Shown: positions 34,706 through 41,106 of the stretch, piece by piece
Layout of the letters: each line of letters starts with the position of its first letter
How positions within the stretch are numbered: position 1 is the stretch's first letter
Assembly (NCBI RefSeq): GCF_001592875.1
Contig: NZ_LSOF01000005.1
Coordinates: forward strand, 524,059-588,058
From: Pseudomonas sp. BMS12
Lineage (GTDB): Bacteria > Pseudomonadota > Gammaproteobacteria > Pseudomonadales > Pseudomonadaceae
Direction: 5' to 3'
Length of the DNA stretch: 64,000 bases
Notes under the pieces: generated by a model
Seen by the model: only the letters and a program-made list of their open reading frames with translations
What the model was told of the DNA's origin: nothing
The model's database searches: none
Made by a program: the position numbers and the translations under genes

Positions 34706-35310
34706 GCATTCTCAACGTATTTATCACGCCTGAATCTGGTTTGGTTGGCGTCGATACCGAGGCCGTCGGCTTGAGAGACAGCGTGATATTTGAGAGCTGC
34801 AAGCTGGTGGCAGCTCCATTGACCAACTCGGTTATCGCCTTCCGTGGCACCGACTACTTGCTGAAGGCTCTGATGGCCAACATTGTCTGTTTTGGCGGAA
34901 CGCTGGAAGAGATGCTGGAGGGGATTCCTGAGCTGCTCAAAGCATCGGCCGACTACTGCCGAAAGCACTTCCAAGCCGAGGAGGAAGCCCTTGGCCTTGA
35001 GATGGTGATCGTTGGCTATTCGCAAGCCGAAGGGTGCGTAGTGGGCCATCTGTACAGGCGGGCAGTCGGCAGCGAGGACATCCAGGTCGACCGCATTCCC
35101 TATCGGTACAGGTCGCCATTCTGGAGCGCTGAGGACTTCCCGTCAGGGCTGACTGATGACCGTGCCGGGATGGAAATGCTTGCCCGACATCAGAGCCGCC
35201 TGGCCCGTGAGCGCAAACCCGACTTCGCCGCTGGTGGGCGTTTCCTCATCGCCGAGGTGCGCCAGCACATTGTCAGCATCGAAAAAGCGTTCGACTTCCC
35301 ATCGAGGTGA
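34702..35310 (+). CDS. Unknown protein, possible Ntn-hydrolase-like fold (202 aa)
   Basis: The first strand pair, FITPESGLVGVDTEAVGL, then LVAAPLTNSVIAFRGTDYLLKAL, resembles the beta-sandwich start of proteasome/HslV-like Ntn hydrolases, but an N-terminal Thr/Ser/Cys nucleophile is not obvious (M-S-I start). A central LEMVIVGYSQAEGCVVGHLYRRA strand-turn is consistent with that fold. It is encoded between the Gly-zipper protein and the HNH nuclease. It could be a virion-associated or processing factor. The assignment is tentative. Confidence 0.5.
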   Translation: MSILNVFITPESGLVGVDTEAVGLRDSVIFESCKLVAAPLTNSVIAFRGTDYLLKALMANIVCFGGTLEEMLEGIPELLKASADYCRKHFQAEEEALGLEMVIVGYSQAEGCVVGHLYRRAVGSEDIQVDRIPYRYRSPFWSAEDFPSGLTDDRAGMEMLARHQSRLARERKPDFAAGGRFLIAEVRQHIVSIEKAFDFPSR

Positions 35311-35315
35311 TGCAC

Positions 35316-35627
35316 ATGGCTAGGCTCACAACCATCAAGCCGCGCATTCAGATGGCGCCCACTCGCAAAGTCCAGTCCCTGCCGACTACCAAAGAGCGCC
35401 GGCTGACTGGCCGCAAACTCCAAGATCGGCGCATGAACGTGTGGGCACGCAATCCTCATTGCGCCAACTGCGGCAAGCTCTGCGACTTCCCTGCCGGCTT
35501 CGAGCTCGACCATCGCGTGCCGCTGTTCCAGGGTGGATCGGATACCGAGGACAACTGCCAGGTGCTGTGCTCAGGCCCTGATGGCTGCCATGCGAAGAAG
35601 ACGGCGCAGGATCTGCGCGGCGCATGA
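35316..35627 (+). CDS. HNH endonuclease
   Basis: A 103-aa protein with two zinc cysteine pairs (C49-x2-C52 and C85...C91) around the HNH core: D65-H66 (ELDHRVPL), N80 and H92 (GCHAKKT). In cos-type siphophages HNH nucleases sit beside the terminase and aid DNA packaging; here no terminase follows. Of three possible starts (GTG 35307, ATG 35310, ATG 35316), the last has GAGG at 8 nt and is preferred. It is the last gene of the structural run. Confidence 0.85.
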   Translation: MARLTTIKPRIQMAPTRKVQSLPTTKERRLTGRKLQDRRMNVWARNPHCANCGKLCDFPAGFELDHRVPLFQGGSDTEDNCQVLCSGPDGCHAKKTAQDLRGA

Positions 35628-35982
35628 GGAATGGGGCGTGGGGTGAACCTTGCCGAGCGCCCCATTCCTGACCGCCACCGAAACTCTTTCTCCATTAACC
35701 GCAACAATTTTCCTGAAATCTGAGCCCAGGCCCAGGGGGGGTAGTCGGATACTCCAAACCCCTTTCGACTGGAAACCGCCCCCCTCCCGCATTCGCAGAA
35801 TAAATCCCCCGTTAACAACCTGTTAATCAGCAAATCAAATCAGCAAATGCCCTAGCCCTTGGGGCTAGAGGGCTGAGCGCATTTGGTTGCGACCGATTGC
35901 TTGTTAACTTTGTTAAGCGGGGCACTTACCGCAAGCCCAGTCGGGTTGCCTGGATAAATGAAAAGCCCTTCGCGGGGAGAGG
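35628..35982. other. Non-coding 355-bp region with repeats and a hairpin
   Basis: No convincing gene. It contains AATCAGCAAAT twice at 13-bp period (35825-35835 and 35838-35848). A palindrome CTAGCCC-TTG-GGGCTAG spans 35852-35868. Several GTTAAC/GTTAA motifs lie at both sides of these. The composition is more AT-rich than its surroundings. It is a candidate packaging (cos/pac-like) or second origin site, or a terminator/promoter zone between convergent units. Confidence 0.45.
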
Positions 35983-36372
35983 CTAGGATCTGACCATGTA
36001 CTGCTTGGGCGGCAGGATCATAGGGTTATGATCGCCCAGGTCTACAATCCGGATGACTTTGTTCCCAGGGAAACGCTGGAAATGGAGGACGTACTCAGAA
36101 GTGAAGTACGGCAGCCAGGGGGTTGGTTGCTCAAATTTCGGAATGCCGATGTGGTAATGCCAAAGGTAGTTATCCCTGGCATATCTGACCTTATCGTAGT
36201 AGTCAGGGTCCGTACCGGGCACATTGTCAGAACGGCGAATCTTGCCGGGCAGTCCGGTTAGACCATGCGTCTGACAATGGATAATGAACTCAGCGATCTT
36301 GACTTGATCGTCGCGTGGGAAATTGGGGAATTGCTGTGCGAAGAGATCACTTCGTTCAACGATCAGGGACAT
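35983..36372 (-). CDS. Putative type II toxin (RelE/ParE-like)
   Basis: A 129-aa protein. The N-terminal helical part (DLFAQQFPNFPRDDQVKIAEFIIHCQ) is followed by a beta-rich core: YYDKVRYARDNYLWHYHIG and YVLHFQRFPGNKVIRIVDLGDHNPM. This order of two helices then antiparallel strands with basic/aromatic residues resembles RelE-superfamily toxins (YafO-like). It overlaps the small upstream gene by 17 nt. Its position beside attR is a usual place for satellite cargo. The toxin role is inferred from fold pattern and gene pairing. Confidence 0.55.
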   Translation of the reverse strand: MSLIVERSDLFAQQFPNFPRDDQVKIAEFIIHCQTHGLTGLPGKIRRSDNVPGTDPDYYDKVRYARDNYLWHYHIGIPKFEQPTPWLPYFTSEYVLHFQRFPGNKVIRIVDLGDHNPMILPPKQYMVRS

Positions 36373-36541
36373 TCTCTGCTTGCCGCCCGCCAGACATCCA
36401 TTCGATGAGCTGCTCTGTACTTAGGCCGGCCGGGACTACTTTATGTCCGCTCTGCAGGGACTGACGGATGCGGGCCAGGTTGAAGTTGGCCTCGTCCTTG
36501 TTTCGGTCTGCTGCTGTGGGGCTGTTAGTGAGCTTTTTCAT
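36356..36541 (-). CDS. Putative antitoxin (61 aa)
   Basis: A 61-aa polar protein starting MKKLTNSPTAADRNKDEANFNLARIRQSL, with GGAG 5 nt before the ATG at 36541. It precedes and overlaps the toxin-like gene. The palindrome at 36605-36625 upstream would be its operator. The middle, VPAGLSTEQLIEWMSGGRQ, may be the toxin-binding part. No recognised antitoxin family. An open frame upstream of the ATG is not used. Confidence 0.5.
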   Translation of the reverse strand: MKKLTNSPTAADRNKDEANFNLARIRQSLQSGHKVVPAGLSTEQLIEWMSGGRQAENVPDR

Positions 36542-36604
36542 GGTTACTCCATCGGGCGCCTGATACTGCAACGGCAAATGCCCAGCAGGTGTACTTCCGT
36601 CCAA

Positions 36605-36625
36605 ACTGTATAGTCATTATACAGT
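36605..36625 (-). promoter_or_regulatory. Operator/promoter of the toxin-antitoxin-like pair
   Basis: A perfect inverted repeat ACTGTATA-GTCAT-TATACAGT. Read on the minus strand it contains TATAAT, a consensus -10 hexamer, so a repressor bound here would block the promoter. This fits autoregulation by an antitoxin complex. Confidence 0.6.
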
Positions 36626-36681
36626 CAATCGGCAATACCTGATTTTTTGACACTACCGCCGATCAGTTGGCTCCGGCAGAG

Positions 36682-36705
36682 GTGTGGGCCAGAGTGTGGG
36701 TAGAT
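36682..36705. repeat. Arm-type integrase site, right end
   Basis: Two GTGTGGG units at 36682 and 36694 with 12-bp spacing, the second as GTGTGGGTAGAT. This copies the left-end arm sites. They lie 42 bp inside attR. Confidence 0.6.
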
Positions 36706-36746
36706 AGCAAATAATTGCGTAAAACAGCTCTAAAACAGCACATAAA

Positions 36747-36780
36747 CAAACAAAAAACCCGCTCGATGAGCGGGTTTTTT
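36747..36780. repeat. attR: 34-bp direct repeat, terminator of etfA
   Basis: Identical over 34 bp to 26044-26077. The hairpin with A-run on one side and T-run on the other lies 19 bp after the etfA stop (minus strand), so it terminates etfBA. Confidence 0.85.
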
Positions 36781-36799
36781 GTGGGAGCGGGACGCTGGC

Positions 36800-37729
36800 T
36801 TACACCAGTTTCTCCAGTTCCGGTACGGCTTCGAACAGGTCAGCGACCAGACCGTAGTCAGCCACCTGGAAGATCGGAGCCTCTTCGTCCTTGTTGATCG
36901 CAACGATCACCTTGGAGTCCTTCATGCCCGCCAGGTGCTGGATGGCACCGGAGATGCCGACCGCGATGTACAGCTGCGGAGCAACGATCTTGCCGGTTTG
37001 GCCAACCTGCATGTCGTTCGGTACGAAACCGGCGTCGACAGCGGCACGGGAAGCACCCACGGCAGCACCCAGCTTGTCGGCCAGCGCGTACAGGTGTTTG
37101 AAGTTGTCGCCGTTCTGCATGCCACGGCCGCCGGATACGACGATCTTGGCAGCGGTCAGTTCCGGACGGTCGGACTTGGCCAGCTCTTCACCCACGAAGG
37201 CAGATTTGCCGGCATCGGCCGAACCGCTCACGGCTTCAACGGCAGCGGAACCGCCTTCGGCAGCAACCGGGTCGAAACCGGTGGAACGCACGGTGATCAC
37301 TTTCACGGCAGCCGAAGACTGCACGGTAGCGATGGCGTTGCCGGCATAGATCGGACGCTTGAAGGTGTCGGCGCTTTCAACGGCGACGATCTCGGAGATC
37401 TGGTCAACGTCCAGCAGAGCGGCAACGCGCGGCAGGATGTTCTTACCGTTGGAGGTAGCGGCGGCCAGGATGTGGCTGTAGCCCTTGCCCAGTTCGGCAA
37501 CCAGCGGCGCAACGTTTTCCGGCAGTTGGTGCTCGTAGGCAGCGTTGTCGGCAACCAGCACTTTGGCCACGCCAGAGACCTTGGCGGCAGCTTCGGCAGC
37601 AGCACCGGCGTTGGCACCGGCAACCAGTACGTGGATGTCGCCACCGATCTTCGCGGCAGCAGCCACGGTGTTCAGGGTGGCAGCAGCCAGAGCGGAGTTG
37701 GTGTGTTCAGCGATAACCAGGATAGTCAT
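36800..37729 (-). CDS. etfA: Electron transfer flavoprotein alpha subunit
   Basis: A 309-aa FAD-binding subunit. The N-terminal domain starts [22 protein letters not shown]. The C-terminal FAD domain holds [67 protein letters not shown] and [24 protein letters not shown]. With EtfB it carries electrons from acyl-CoA dehydrogenases to ETF-QO. The gene abuts etfB with no gap. The downstream terminator is now part of the attR repeat. Confidence 0.96.
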   Translation of the reverse strand: MTILVIAEHTNSALAAATLNTVAAAAKIGGDIHVLVAGANAGAAAEAAAKVSGVAKVLVADNAAYEHQLPENVAPLVAELGKGYSHILAAATSNGKNILPRVAALLDVDQISEIVAVESADTFKRPIYAGNAIATVQSSAAVKVITVRSTGFDPVAAEGGSAAVEAVSGSADAGKSAFVGEELAKSDRPELTAAKIVVSGGRGMQNGDNFKHLYALADKLGAAVGASRAAVDAGFVPNDMQVGQTGKIVAPQLYIAVGISGAIQHLAGMKDSKVIVAINKDEEAPIFQVADYGLVADLFEAVPELEKLV

Positions 37730-38479
37730 TTAGATTACCTTCGCCTCGTTCTTCAGTTTCTCGACCAGTTCAGCCACGGACTTGACCTTGATACCGGCGC
37801 TGCGAGCAGCCGGCGCTTCGACTTTCAGGGTCTTGACGGTGGAGGCGGTGGAAACGCCCAGAGCGTCCGGAGTAACGGTCTCCAGCGGCTTCTTCTTGGC
37901 CTTCATGATGTTCGGCAGCGACGCGTAACGCGGCTCGTTCAGACGCAGGTCGGTGGTCACGATAGCCGGCAGGTTCAGCGCAACGGTCTGCAGACCGCCG
38001 TCGATTTCGCGGGTCACGTTGACCTTGTCGCCAGCAACTTCGACCTTGGAGGCGAAGGTGCCTTGGCCGAAGCCAGTCAGGGCGCCCAGCATCTGGCCGG
38101 TCTGGTTGTTGTCGCTGTCGATGGCCTGCTTGCCCATGATGACCAGCTGAGGCTGCTCTTTATCGACAACGGCCTTCAGCAGCTTGGCAACTGCCAGGGA
38201 GTTCAGCTCGTCGGCCGACTCGACCAGGATGGCGCGGTCAGCACCCAGAGCCAGTGCGGTACGCAGTTGCTCCTGAGCGGTGGTCGGGCCGATGGTGACG
38301 ACGACGATCTCGCTCGCCACGCCTTTTTCCTTCAGGCGGACGGCTTCTTCCACGGCGATTTCGCAGAAGGGGTTCATCGACATCTTGACGTTGGCGAGGT
38401 CGACGCCGGAGTTGTCCGCTTTGACGCGAACTTTGACGTTGTAGTCGACCACTCGTTTGACAGCTACAAGAACCTTCAT
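37730..38479 (-). CDS. etfB: Electron transfer flavoprotein beta subunit
   Basis: A 249-aa subunit with the signature [33 protein letters not shown], the AMP/FAD-site region [25 protein letters not shown], and the recognition-loop stretch [22 protein letters not shown] that docks dehydrogenases. It is first in etfBA and divergent from the ETF-QO gene. A PsrA-like box lies between them. Confidence 0.96.
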   Translation of the reverse strand: MKVLVAVKRVVDYNVKVRVKADNSGVDLANVKMSMNPFCEIAVEEAVRLKEKGVASEIVVVTIGPTTAQEQLRTALALGADRAILVESADELNSLAVAKLLKAVVDKEQPQLVIMGKQAIDSDNNQTGQMLGALTGFGQGTFASKVEVAGDKVNVTREIDGGLQTVALNLPAIVTTDLRLNEPRYASLPNIMKAKKKPLETVTPDALGVSTASTVKTLKVEAPAARSAGIKVKSVAELVEKLKNEAKVI

Positions 38480-38680
38480 GGATTCCTCGTTACTCTCCGG
38501 TGAATAAGAATGTCGCCAAGGCGAGCCTGGCCGGTGATGCAGATCGGCCGGAACCGACTATTTGCTCATACGGCGAGCGCAAAACCGCCCGTATCTTGAC
38601 CGGAACGCCCTTTTCGGTCAACTCGAAAAACCCCCTTCCATCGGCCGCCAACCCTTGACTTATCGGGCTTTTACAAATTT

Positions 38681-38694
38681 CAAACAAACGTTTG
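38681..38694. promoter_or_regulatory. PsrA-like operator
   Basis: CAAAC-AAAC-GTTTG matches the PsrA consensus (G/C)AAAC-N2-4-GTTT(G/C), known from memory for P. aeruginosa. PsrA responds to long-chain fatty acids and is reported to affect etf genes. The overlapping palindrome ACAAACGTTTGT (38684-38695) is perfect. Confidence 0.65.
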
Positions 38695-38696
38695 TA

Positions 38697-38725
38697 TTGG
38701 ACGTGCAGGGGGCTATAGATATAAT
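38697..38725 (+). promoter_or_regulatory. Sigma-70 promoter of the ETF-QO gene
   Basis: TTGGAC (38697-38702), 17-bp spacer and a consensus TATAAT (38720-38725), 80 bp before the GTG start. Confidence 0.75.
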
Positions 38726-38805
38726 GCCCAGCGCGCAGGCCAGAGAAAGCCTAGCCCTAGCCAGAATCCAATAACACCGAAGAAGCCTTGAGTAGGAGAT
38801 TCTCT

Positions 38806-40470
38806 GTGGAACGCGAATTTATGGAATTCGACGTCGTCATCGTCGGCGCCGGCCCCTCCGGTCTGTCCGCCGCCTGCCGACTGAAGCAGAAGGCCGCCGA
38901 CGCCGGCAAAGAGATCAGCGTCTGCGTGGTCGAGAAGGGTTCCGAAGTCGGCGCTCACATCCTCTCCGGTGCGGTCTTCGAGCCGCGCGCCCTCAACGAA
39001 CTGTTCCCCGACTGGAAGGAACTGGGCGCCCCGCTGAACACCGAAGTCAAGCGTGACGACATCTATATGTTGAAGAACGCCGACAGCGCCATCAAGGTTC
39101 CGGGCCTGTTCGTGCCCAAGACCATGCACAACGAAGGCAACTACATCATCTCCCTGGGCAACCTGTGCCGCTGGCTGGCCCAGCAGGCCGAGAACCTGGG
39201 TGTCGAGATCTACCCGGGCTTCGCCGCCCAGGAAGCACTGATCGACGAGAATGGCGTGGTACGCGGTATCGTCACCGGCGACCTCGGCGTCGATCGCGAA
39301 GGCCATCCGAAAGAGGGTTACTACACCCCGGGCATGGAACTGCGTGGCAAGTACACCCTGTTCGCCGAAGGCTGCCGTGGCCACATCGGTAAGCAGCTGA
39401 TCAAGAAGTTCGACCTCGACAGCGAAGCCGACGCCCAGCACTACGGCATCGGCATCAAGGAAATCTGGGACATCGACCCGGCCAAGCACGAGCAGGGCCT
39501 GGTGGTGCACACCGCCGGCTGGCCGCTGGATATCGTGGGCACCGAGAACACCGGCGGCTCCTTCCTGTATCACCTGGAAAACAACCAGGTGGTAGTCGGC
39601 CTGATCGTCGACCTGTCCTACGCCAACCCCCACCTGTCGCCGTTCGATGAATTCCAGCGCTACAAGCATCACCCGGTGATCGCCCAGTACCTGGAAGGCG
39701 GCAAGCGTGTGGCTTATGGCGCGCGCGCCATCTGCAAGGGCGGCCTGAACTCGCTGCCGAAGATGGTTTTCCCGGGCGGCGCACTGATCGGTTGCGATCT
39801 CGGCACCCTGAACTTCGCCAAGATCAAGGGCAGCCACACCGCCATGAAGTCCGGCATGCTGGCAGCCGATGCCGTTGCCGACGTGCTGCTGGCCGACGGC
39901 CAGGGCGGCGACCTGCTCACTGGCTATGTCGACGGCTTCAAGGCCAGCTGGCTGTACGACGAGCTGTTCCGCAGCCGCAACTTCGGCGCGGCGCTGCACA
40001 AGTTCGGCCCTCTGGTAGGCGGTGCGTTCAACTTCGTCGACCAGAACCTGTTCGGTGGCAAGATCCCCTTCACCCTGCACGACAACAAGCCGGATTACGC
40101 CTGCCTGAAGCCTGCAGCCGAGGCGACCAAGATCAGCTATCCGAAGCCGGACGGAAAACTCAGTTTCGACAAGCTCTCCTCGGTGTTCCTCTCCAACACC
40201 AACCACGAGGAAGAGCAGCCTTGCCACCTGAAACTGGCCGACGCCAGCATTCCGCTGAGCAAGAACCTGCCGCTGTACGACGAGCCGGCACAGCGCTATT
40301 GCCCGGCCGGCGTATACGAGATCGTCACCCAGGAAGACGGCGAGAAGCGCTTCCAGATCAACGCGCAGAACTGCGTGCACTGCAAGACCTGCGACATCAA
40401 GGACCCGGCCCAGAACATCAACTGGGTGGCTCCGGAAGGCACCGGCGGCCCGAACTACCCCAACATGTAA
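38806..40470 (+). CDS. Electron transfer flavoprotein-ubiquinone oxidoreductase
   Basis: A 554-aa membrane-associated flavo-iron-sulphur enzyme. It has the FAD dinucleotide fold FDVVIVGAGPSGLSAACRL near the N-terminus and GSEVGAHILSGAVFEPRAL, with a quinone-binding mid-region. C-terminal 4Fe-4S cysteines lie in RYCPAGVYE and NCVHCKTCDIKDPAQNINW. The start is GTG at 38806 with AGGAG 7 nt upstream; an ATG six codons later is an alternative. It passes electrons from EtfAB into ubiquinone. Confidence 0.95.
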   Translation: MEREFMEFDVVIVGAGPSGLSAACRLKQKAADAGKEISVCVVEKGSEVGAHILSGAVFEPRALNELFPDWKELGAPLNTEVKRDDIYMLKNADSAIKVPGLFVPKTMHNEGNYIISLGNLCRWLAQQAENLGVEIYPGFAAQEALIDENGVVRGIVTGDLGVDREGHPKEGYYTPGMELRGKYTLFAEGCRGHIGKQLIKKFDLDSEADAQHYGIGIKEIWDIDPAKHEQGLVVHTAGWPLDIVGTENTGGSFLYHLENNQVVVGLIVDLSYANPHLSPFDEFQRYKHHPVIAQYLEGGKRVAYGARAICKGGLNSLPKMVFPGGALIGCDLGTLNFAKIKGSHTAMKSGMLAADAVADVLLADGQGGDLLTGYVDGFKASWLYDELFRSRNFGAALHKFGPLVGGAFNFVDQNLFGGKIPFTLHDNKPDYACLKPAAEATKISYPKPDGKLSFDKLSSVFLSNTNHEEEQPCHLKLADASIPLSKNLPLYDEPAQRYCPAGVYEIVTQEDGEKRFQINAQNCVHCKTCDIKDPAQNINWVAPEGTGGPNYPNM

Positions 40471-40489
40471 TTCGTGCTGCAATGAAGGA

Positions 40490-40510
40490 GCCGCCGCAAG
40501 GCGGCTTTTT
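40490..40510 (+). terminator. Rho-independent terminator of the ETF-QO gene
   Basis: GCCGCC (40490-40495), tetraloop GCAA, GGCGGC (40500-40505) and five T. Confidence 0.9.
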
Positions 40511-41002
40511 CATGCCTGCGATTCCCCGACGAAAGCCCGCCGCAACTCGGCCATGTCCCCGCCGCATGGCCTCGATCGCTCGCTGTGCTGCCTGATCCGT
40601 GTCCTGCAGCACTCCAGCAACTCCGCAGGCACCACTGGCCAGAACAGGCCATATCGATCCTTGAGCCAGCCGCACTGATGCACCTCGGGAGCGCTGCCAG
40701 CACCGAGTCGCTGCCAGTAATGATCCCGCCTACGAGGCGCACATGACCCGCAGCGAAACAGCCTCACTGAAGCTGAATGCCGGCTCGCCATTGAGGGCTG
40801 TGAATGGCTGGCCATTCAGCTCGAAGGTCACCGTCATTGCCGTACCGAGGGCCTTGCCGTGGACCTCGAAACCCGCCCCGCCATAACGAATGTCCCGTGT
40901 GATACGCGAGTCAGGAAAGATATCGACGTAGAAGTCCGCAGCCTCCTCGGTCTGCTCGTCGAATCACAGGCACGGAGTGATTTGCTGTTTGAGCTGCAGG
41001 AT
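40510..41002 (-). pseudogene. Decayed PhnB-like (3-demethylubiquinone methyltransferase-like/VOC) gene
   Basis: Read in shifting frames the minus strand gives a recognisable PhnB-like protein: LKQQITPCL, then a TGA in place of the expected Trp, then FDEQTEEAADFYVDIFPDSR, TAMTVTFELNGQPFTALNG, a break after LRVMCA, then DHYWQRLGAG and QCGWLKDRYGLFWPVVP. A further frameshift follows, with a tail AELRRAFVGESQA. A start codon is missing too: ATC follows a good ribosome-binding site at 41002. There are at least three inactivating lesions, so the gene is dead. Confidence 0.75.
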
Positions 41003-41062
41003 GTGTCTCCTCGCCCGCCCTTGACTGGTCGCTGATGTACCCCGCCGAGAGACAGGAGCAAT

Positions 41063-41087
41063 AAAAAAGGGCTCCCGAAGGAGCCCT
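41063..41087 (-). terminator. Rho-independent terminator of the RND/YCF48 operon
   Basis: AGGGCTCC (41068-41075), loop CGAA, GGAGCCCT (41080-41087), with the A-run on the plus strand giving a U-run on the minus transcript. It lies 20 bp after the RND gene stop. Confidence 0.85.
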
Positions 41088-41106
41088 TTCATTACCGCAG
41101 CAAGGA

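Larger units (their letters stand above)
26044..36780. mobile_element. Integrated phage-satellite-like element (10.7 kb)
   Basis: The element is bounded by an exact 34-bp direct repeat. A P4-type integrase sits at the left end and matching GTGTGGG arm repeats lie inside both ends. Contents in order: integrase, two unknown proteins, AlpA-like regulator, unknown, primase/helicase, zinc/HTH protein, capsid, two small proteins, tape measure, Gly-zipper protein, possible Ntn-like protein, HNH nuclease, non-coding repeats, toxin/antitoxin-like pair. There is no terminase, portal, head protease, tail tube/sheath or lysis gene. It splits a convergent gene pair without breaking either gene. A satellite or reduced prophage are the two readings; I favour the satellite. 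Confidence 0.8.
38480..38805. promoter_or_regulatory. etfB / ETF-QO divergent promoter region
   Basis: A 326-bp non-coding region. For ETF-QO a good sigma-70 promoter is visible (38697-38725). For etfB, on the minus strand, TTGTTT (38687-38682) and GATAAG (38664-38659) with 17-bp spacing are a weaker candidate. The PsrA-like box 38681-38694 overlaps the etfB -35 and ends 2 bp before the ETF-QO -35. The remaining about 170 bp near etfB show nothing further. Confidence 0.55.
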
